Shown: piece by piece, positions 58,201-64,000 of the stretch
How the letters are laid out: every line of letters begins with the position of its first letter
Numbering within the stretch: position 1 is the first letter of the stretch
From: Telmatactis stephensoni
Taxonomy: Eukaryota; Cnidaria; Anthozoa; Actiniaria; Isophelliidae
Direction: 5' to 3'
DNA: 64,000 nucleotides
Assembly: GCA_029948255.1 (NCBI GenBank)
Contig: JALIZF010001868.1
Coordinates: forward strand, 62,001 to 126,000
Program-made: the position numbers and the translations under genes
The notes under the pieces: model-generated
The model's input: the letters and a program-made list of their open reading frames with translations, nothing else
The model's database searches: none
What the model was told of the DNA's origin: nothing

Positions 58201-58923
58201 TATTCAAAAGGGAAGTACTAGATTTTTAGCATTCTTTTTAGGTGTCAGTGACGTCATCGACTCAACTCATGGATTTACTCCATACATTTCTTTGTATTTT
58301 ACAATCAAAATATCTCCTTGTAATTTGACCACGCAGTTACTGATCCTTGACACAACTGCAAGAAAACTCTTTTAAGCAAAATTATTAGAGCAGAAATGAA
58401 TAGAATAATTCAAGTCATAATATACAAAGAAATGTATGGAGCAAATCCATGAGTTGAGTCGATGACGTCACTGACAATACACTGTAATACTGTACACTAT
58501 GTCACTGTAATACATGAGCAACTGAGGTAGTCAGCAAACTTTTCTTTTCATAACACAAAATACTTATCTACAAACCCGCTTATTCCAGGCGCCAAAGTAA
58601 GGAATACCATTCGATGTCTCCCCAGACGTATTCCAATATCCCGTAGTCCCTGCCGTACGACTTCCAGCGTCTAAATCTTCCAATTCAGGCAAACCATAAG
58701 AAAGCGATCCTTTATCAGGGTTTCTACCCGTCAGAGAGAAATTTCCAAGGCTAGAATCATGGCTTGTTTGATATCCAGTTCTATTGTAGGGTGAATTCTT
58801 GTTTCCATCGAGAAACTTGGGACTTGGTTTGGGACTGGCCTTGAAAGCCTTGACGACAGCAGCAGTTTGTTGAACTTTTTTAGTTTTGTCTTGTCCATCT
58901 TTCTTGGATACTACTACTCCCAT
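55219..58923 (-). CDS. PHF24: PHF24/GINIP homologue: N-myristoyl-type, PHD finger, three EF-hand-like loops
   Basis: In vertebrates PHF24 (GINIP, KIAA1045) binds active G-alpha-i and tunes GPCR signalling in neurons. Exons read on the - strand: 58923-58576, 57967-57764 (or from 57949), 57429-57351, 56716-56610, 56124-56029 and 55377-55219; phases agree, giving about 330 residues. The N terminus MGVVVSKK fits N-myristoylation (G2, S6) and resembles the vertebrate start. Exon 2 is a PHD finger: CHVC, CKVC, VYHQTC, WSCHNC (C4HC3). TALLTDEEMQELIENF leads into loop DVNQDTQITQEE (split by an intron), then DKNKTGTIDWWEFLNHESL and FDTDEDGYINSYE. The order matches PHF24 throughout. The C terminus is about 60 residues shorter than I recall for vertebrates; GCAGG|GTAACG at the stop could be a donor to an unseen exon. 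Intron 1 holds two foldback elements. Confidence 0.85.
55821..56009. repeat. TTGTAAACAAGTATGTAAAC minisatellite in the last PHF24 intron
   Basis: About a dozen GTAAACAAG-cored units of 11-12 bases, alternating GTTGTAAACAA and GTATGTAAACAA, just downstream of exon 5. The VYNLFTYLF and LQLVYILV frames over it are artefacts. Confidence 0.93.
58003..58092. repeat. Hairpin with AGGAAGTCC/ACACAGGAAG loop, PHF24 intron 1
   Basis: CCCTCTTTCGCCGCTCC...TTTTTCATTTGGACTTCCTGTGT and the inverted ACACAGGAAGCTCAAATGAAAAA...GCGGCGAAGGAGGG pair around CGCAGAA. Nearly perfect; it abuts the next element. Confidence 0.88.
58103..58475. mobile_element. Truncated copy of foldback element E
   Basis: Starts GTGCTACTTTGATCAAAAAT and follows the 22-kb element closely (GTGTCAGTGACGTCATCGAC; CAACTCATGGATTTACTCC). 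The right arm breaks off just after GTCGATGACGTCACTG. TGACGTCA at 58249-58256 and 58463-58470. It lies 36 kb from its relative. Confidence 0.88.
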
Positions 58924-60006
58924 TATTTTTACACTTCCAGTGTCATAATTTAGTATTAAAGATTTAAAATACAAGCATAATAGTAGAGAGCAATAATTTC
59001 CAGTGTTGACTGTGGTGGGACGCAACGCTGGAATGTAGTGTGTCATCGAGCGTATCCCGTTGTTTTGTTTGGCTAATAATTGACCCGACTGTCAAGGGCA
59101 ACACTGGATTAAAGAAGTTTTAAATTCGTATTAAAGTAATTGTAGCTGTCGTCTTCATTTTGTTTTACGGCTGTTATCATGACTTACTTTTATAATCCTC
59201 GAAATTCATATGGAAAACATGTCACGGAATGTAGCCGGGCTACCTGTGGTTTTACACAGGAGCCCCAATCGACCAACATTATCTAACTGATCGTTAAAAC
59301 ACAGGTAGCCCAAGCTTTTGGTTTGTGTTGATTTACTATAGAATGTAGGGGGACTTTTAAACAGTCAATTTTTTGCCCTAAAATTTCATAAAATTTAATG
59401 AAATACTCACAGTGTCTTCTTGTTGCTCTAAATAACCCCCTGACTGAGTTTCAGACGATTTCATTCGGGTTTAGGTACTTTCTCCCCACCTCTTATGTTT
59501 GGTGGATTATTTGGTATTTGCCGAGGAACTCATTTCTTGAAGGCACTGTCAAGTTATGAGACATGATAGAGTGTATTCAGTGTAAGCATGAAACAGCACT
59601 AACTAAAATAGTGCAAAAAGCATTAATTAAACAAAAGAAAACAAAAGATTTTGTACTATTTTAATAGTGCACTTCAATCATTTTATTGTAGTACAATTTC
59701 ATGCTTATATAGGGGGATTTCATGGCAGCCATGTTTGTGGGCAAGTACAATAGAAAGTTTTTGAATAACAACTGAGATTTCACTTCTCTTGGGAAAAAAG
59801 CTTTATTATTTTGATCACAAGCATGGCTGCTGTGAAATCCCTCTTACTATTGAATGCACTCTCACCCTCTATTATCGCAATAACATCTTTGGGATAATTC
59901 ACAAAGCTGCATTGTTCTAATTCATGGGTAATTTAAATTTACAAGTTGGCTTTATGGTAGAAAAAGCAAATACATCCCTGTTAAATCACTTCGTTATGAA
60001 ACACAT
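58924..60006. other. Intergenic stretch with three inverted-repeat elements
   Basis: (i) 59236-59312: GGGCTACCTGTGGTTTTAC / AAAACACAGGTAGCCC hairpin. (ii) About 59575-59707: TGTAAGCATGAAA / TTTCATGCTTATA ends, with an interior (AGCATTAATTAAACAAAAG, AAAACAAAAGATTTT) like the MITE at 9575-9700. (iii) 59710-59846: GGGGGATTTCATGGCAGCCA / CATGGCTGCTGTGAAATCCC ends. No gene. Confidence 0.75.
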
Positions 60007-60012
60007 TTTATT
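60007..60012 (-). terminator. Likely polyadenylation signal of NDUFA11
   Basis: AATAAA on the - strand (TTTATT on +), about 100 bases after the NDUFA11 stop codon, at a typical distance. Confidence 0.6.
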
Positions 60013-60109
60013 TATCATCTTTTTCATACAACACAGTAATATTTGCATGTCAAAAAGCAGCTCATTATTGGACAAAAATATATTACAATTAAGAAAGTCT
60101 AATCAAGTG

Positions 60110-62725
60110 CTAAACGTAGACTCTGTCCTCTCTAAATGGATGTTTGTAGACACCAGTAAATTTAGCCACACCTGCGGCAACACCTAATGCAGCCATTGCT
60201 CCTACACCAACACCCCAGCTGCGCCCTAAAACAACAAAAAATACTTAGTATAAAAAGTGGAATTTCATCATTTTGCAGTGTCCACTATTTCTACATTATA
60301 TAGTGCTGAAGAGGAACTTTGCAAAAACATTCAAAAACAAGAAATGCTTATCCCTTAACTCTCATTGAGCTACAGTACAAAATTTTGTAAAAGTTATAAT
60401 TTTATTGAAAAATAACATTTGTTTTACACAAAAATTTATCCACAAGTTGAATGCAAATAAAATACCCTCTTACTGTTATTTTGTGACTTGACCTCAAAAT
60501 TTGACAAGAAAACTACTTTCAAGAAGCAATTCACTGCCCCCCCCCCCCCCACAAGTGATCCCCACTGAATGAAACGTATCTGTTAACCCTATTTTTTAGA
60601 CTTACTGCTTAAACCAAATATTGCACCACTAGCAGCTCCACCAGCTGCCCAGTTTTTATAGTCATCTTTTCCTCTAATAGCAGCCATTGATGAAGTTGTT
60701 CCTGCAAATACTGCAGCTGCACCTCCTGATGATCAGAAATTTCACATTTAAGTATCAAACCAAGTAAAAATTGGATCATGGAGAGATCAATGGCCATGCA
60801 TGCACTTTACTACATAGGTTTACTTTAACTAAACAATACAATCCTAAGGTTCAGATTGGTTGAAATGAAAGTGCTAAAATGCCACAAAGAATATGTGTAA
60901 ATCGACATGCAAATATTTCCATGGAAGTATAGATAATGCTCCTTTGTTTCTGAATGATTGACAGCAATCTTCACTGGGAATTTTTCCTTTGTACATACTT
61001 GATAATTTTCCAGTAAAAGCAATGATTCAGGCTTGACTAGTTAGTGTTTATTGCTTTATTTAGAATGCAATTCTTCTTCTTCTTGATGCATAAATTAAAA
61101 ACTTTCAAATTTTGCACTCTTGGTAATTCTATCCAATAATCACAAGTATAGTCATTTAATTTGAGTTGTGAAAAAATATTAACTTTGGCTGCAGAGCCTA
61201 TTGCTCTTGCTCCAGTTCTTATGTGAATCATTACTTAATTTCTTTCATTTGTTTTTTTTTTTTTTTGAAGTTTTTATTTAAATTATTGTACATGTAATTA
61301 TTTTAATTTCTTTTGTTCATCATTTTATTGTACACTGCATACAACGAAACACCAAAAGTACTGCATACTATATAAATTATGTATATGTACTGTATAGTGA
61401 TACTTCGTGTGACATAAGCCTTTATCATTCATGTGCAAACCAGAGAGCATTTCGCTATGTTTTTCAAAGCAACTTGTGAGAAGCTCTTGTGCAAATGGTT
61501 AGCACATTAGCATTACAATTCATTTGTTAGTAAACATGAACTATTGCTATAGTTTGCTTTTTCAGAGACATGCCAAGTTGTTGAAAATCTTACCTAATAA
61601 TATAGTTGTATTCTTCATAATGTTAAGGGCTTGTAGGATAAGAGGTGTTGGTGCTGGTTGAGGGGGTGTTACAGCTGCTACACAGGCACCATAAAATGCA
61701 CCTACAAACCAATAACAAGCAATCAATGATAATATATCTCAACTCACATGCATATAGAGAATAATAGCATTGGGCTTCCTGTGTTATCCCCAGGCCAACA
61801 GGGACTGGGCATAGAATGTTATCTTGTGGACTCCTTTTAGTCCTCCAGCATTCCACACATATGGTAAGTGTATTTGGAGATGGATAGACTCTTATCTACA
61901 TATATGCATGCAGTTATAGACTGTTATGCACTGTATAACAACCATCCACTTTATTGCATACACTCGAACCTCCACTAACAGGTACCTCCCATAAGCAGAC
62001 AGCAACCCTTGGTCCCTTCTCCTAACAAACTCTACATTTTTAACCTCCCATAAGTGGACCAAGCAGACAGCAAACTTCAGTCCCTTCTCCTAACAAAATC
62101 TACATTTTTAACCTCCCATAAGTGGACCAAGCAGACAGCAAACTTCAGTCCCTTCTCCTAACAAAATCTACATTTTTTAACCTCCAATAAGCAGACACCT
62201 CTTGTCAGGAGTGGACACCAATTTCGGTCCTGAGGGTGTTTAAGCTTATATAAAAACAAGGAATGACCTACATGTAAATATAATACGCTTCAATGATCCT
62301 TCAGTGAACTACGTTGACACTCAAAATACCTTACAATAATCAAGTTACATTAGAACCAGGATTTGTACAACATAAATGATTATAACTTACTGCTTGAGTG
62401 CAATGATTCTATACTACAACAGATCACACCTTTTGAAAATTAAATCATTTCACCGTCAAAATTATGACGCAGGAAAATAACGTTTACATTAAATTTTCCT
62501 TAGCTTCTATTTTACTACTGTAAAACTAAATGTACGGTACTTTTAGCGAGTGTCTTTTATGCACGCATTTTCAACATGCAGTACATGTACAAGCATCTAG
62601 CAACAGTTCATTAATTTAACCATTTACTTACCAATCAAGGCCCCTTTTCCACCAAAAGACGCTGTCCTTTCAATTATGTGTTCCCCATCAAACTCACCGA
62701 CGTGTATACGGTTTTGTTTGGACAT
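60110..62725 (-). CDS. NDUFA11: NDUFA11, mitochondrial complex I accessory subunit (complete, four exons)
   Basis: Small membrane subunit of NADH:ubiquinone oxidoreductase in the mitochondrial inner membrane, needed for complex assembly and stability. Exons on the - strand: 62725-62632, 61701-61594, 60725-60606 and 60225-60110; all introns GT-AG, each interrupting a codon after its first base; 145 residues against about 141 in mammals. Four hydrophobic Gly/Ala-rich segments of the Tim17/22-like fold are visible: GGKGALIGAFYGACVAA, the stretch after NIMKNTTILLGGAAAVFAG, WAAGGAASGAIFGLS and VGVGAMAALGVAAGVAK. The matrix-loop word IRGKDDYKNWAAGG corresponds to the REKPDDPLNYF-GG region of mammals. 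It ends HPFREDRVYV. The start is the first ATG of exon 1 (MSKQNRIHVGEFDG). Intron 1 carries a 71-bp tandem repeat. Family assignment by remembered alignment; a Tim17-like relative is the alternative. Confidence 0.85.
61967..62195. repeat. 71-bp tandem repeat in NDUFA11 intron 1
   Basis: Three-plus units with AACCTCCCATAAGTGGACCA, AGCAGACAGCAAACTTCAGT and CCTTCTCCTAACAAAATCTA. The middle copies are identical by eye; the first (CAACCCTTGG) and last (AGCAGACACCTCTTG) diverge. The AGCAGACACCTCT words echo the 17-bp satellite core. Confidence 0.9.
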
Positions 62726-63260
62726 ATCAACACGTAAAATATCACAATTTTACCACTCGATGAACCCCTTCACTGGTATTGAGTTTTGGGAAAACTAGAG
62801 AATCGCTTGGTGACCAGGCTCAATCAATAACACAGGAAACCCAACAAATAAGGCAAAAGGTTGTTCAGATTTTCGCTCTTTGGAAAGCGCAGGGAATAAT
62901 AAACTCGAAAATAAAGCAAAGCTTTTACTGCGGTTTTCGATATTCTGCGAACTATGACCTTCAAACAGTGCGTTGGAATTTGGTTATTCGCTTCCGCCCA
63001 CCTCAACAAAACATCGAAAAATCAATACTAAAAGTTCCTAAAATCCTACCAAATGACCAAATTTGATATTTAGAGAGTATATATTAGCAGAAACTCATGA
63101 GTTTCTGATATTAGCTATATTATCATTTTGGTATTAAACGTTCTTCGTATTAGTGATCTGATTTACTTTTGATTGACAGAAGCAAAAATGCAAATTAGCG
63201 GTTGACGTTTGAAAGTCAGAGCCGGTCGCAGAATACCGAAAACTGCAGTAAATGAAAGAT
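62726..63260. mobile_element. Upstream flank of NDUFA11 with a diverged inverted-repeat element
   Basis: TGCGGTTTTCGATATTCTGC with ACCTTCAAACAG (about 62930-62970) is inverted at about 63205-63250 (TTTGAAAGTCAGAGCC, GCAGAATACCGAAAACTGCA). The ends may reach further. The 95-codon frame at 62779-63066 covers the left arm and has no recognised motif, so I do not call it a gene. The NDUFA11 promoter should lie at 62726-62800; no TATA seen. Confidence 0.55.
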
Positions 63261-63269
63261 GAAAGAGTG

Positions 63270-63352
63270 ACAAAAACAAACAAACAAACAAAAACAAACA
63301 AACAAACAAACAAACAAACAAACAAACAAAAACAAACAAACAAACACACAAA
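63270..63352. repeat. (AAAC)n microsatellite
   Basis: About 19 AAAC units with two AAAAAC slips. The CLFVCLFV frame on the - strand is an artefact. Confidence 0.96.
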
Positions 63353-63782
63353 GCTAAGAAACAAAATCAAAATCCTGCTGGAAAGTAGTGATAAGTAATA
63401 CACCAAAACACGCAGCCATATTGTTGAAATTTAAAACTTTTAATTCCTTTAAAAATAGTTGATAGAAAAATTGATTTCATTTTCACTAATCTTTCTATTT
63501 TAAAATGGAACTAATAATAAATACAATTTGGTTGGAATTTTCTTTTCAAGAAAATAAGGCCCAGGTAAACAGACTGGCCTATTCACTTACACTATAAAAC
63601 TTACGACATAGTTATTATTTATAGTATTATTTATAGTATCGATAATTGACACAATATAAAAGGACGAATAAGTGCCTCTAAAGCGAACTTCGACTGACAT
63701 CTCCTCCTTGCATGGCCATGGAAGACGAACAAATGACTAGTATACAGTAGTACTAGTTTTGACCATATTGTGTACCCTTTTC

Positions 63783-63862
63783 TATCGTTTGTACTATAAT
63801 TAAATTTATTTTTCCTGAAAAATCGTTTATACTATAATTAAATTTATTTTTCCTGAAAAATC
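63783..63862. repeat. Tandem duplication of about 40 bp
   Basis: TCGTTTGTACTATAATTAAA plus TTTATTTTTCCTGAAAAA is repeated at once with one change (TTTGTACT to TTTATACT). The rest of the window end (63863-64000) shows nothing further. Confidence 0.92.
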
Positions 63863-64000
63863 TCTCAGGTGCATACGATGTGCACTAGGGTCCCCTCCCT
63901 CAACTGATACCAACTAAAGAATACCCACCCCTTTATTTTTTCCCGCGGAGTGGAGGGGTACGTAACGGTTGTACATAGGCTAAAAATGGATAGCTGAACA

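Noticed and set aside
62779..63066. 95-codon + strand frame beside NDUFA11
   Set aside because: Overlaps an inverted-repeat arm; no known domain, splice partner or promoter signal.

Overview
The window is animal nuclear DNA: AT-rich, genes split by GT-AG introns, long gene-poor stretches, many foldback and MITE-like elements, 17-bp satellite arrays and truncated LINEs. The recurring CCAATCAG...GCGCGC element ends, the intronless rhodopsin-type receptor and the style of the repeats suggest a cnidarian, probably an anthozoan (inference; no marker gene fixes the species).

Layout. 1-7.2 kb: 3' part of a PAIP1 (poly(A)-binding-protein-interacting protein 1) gene, + strand, nine exons in the window. 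7.2-12 kb: no gene; nested MITEs and minisatellites. 12.1-32.2 kb: five small genes scattered on both strands (12.1-, 15.3-, 24.4+, 26.8+, 31.1-) that I do not recognise. Their bodies differ almost completely, but all end in the same tail, [DN]G-x-L-[TE]-T-x-[LF]-CSTEL-stop, written with different synonymous codons each time. Four look intronless; the fifth has a reading-frame break. The tail ends in a class I PDZ-ligand pattern (T-E-L-COOH), and the bodies carry RRxS-type basophilic phosphosite motifs. This tandem family is the strongest candidate for an undescribed system. Foldback elements carrying TGACGTCA (CRE-type) palindromes lie between the genes.

32.5-40.4 kb: 17-bp and 145-bp tandem arrays, MITEs, no gene. 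40.4-41.5 kb: an intronless class A GPCR, - strand. 43.7-45.9 kb: a second 17-bp array broken by retroelement 3' ends. 46-49.7 kb: a nested palindrome and a LINE fragment. 49.7-55.2 kb: no gene. 55.2-58.9 kb: a - strand six-exon gene for a PHF24/GINIP homologue (myristoylation-type N terminus, PHD finger, three EF-hand-like loops). 60.1-62.7 kb: a complete four-exon NDUFA11 gene (mitochondrial complex I), - strand. The last 1.3 kb holds repeats.

The named genes (PAIP1, the receptor, PHF24, NDUFA11) have unrelated jobs and I see no operon-like logic. The one local theme is the CSTEL-tail cluster, which looks like a lineage-specific expansion by duplication with strong constraint on the last 13 residues. 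Exon borders were read by eye from frame, GT/AG and similarity to remembered family members; repeat borders are accurate to a few bases at best.
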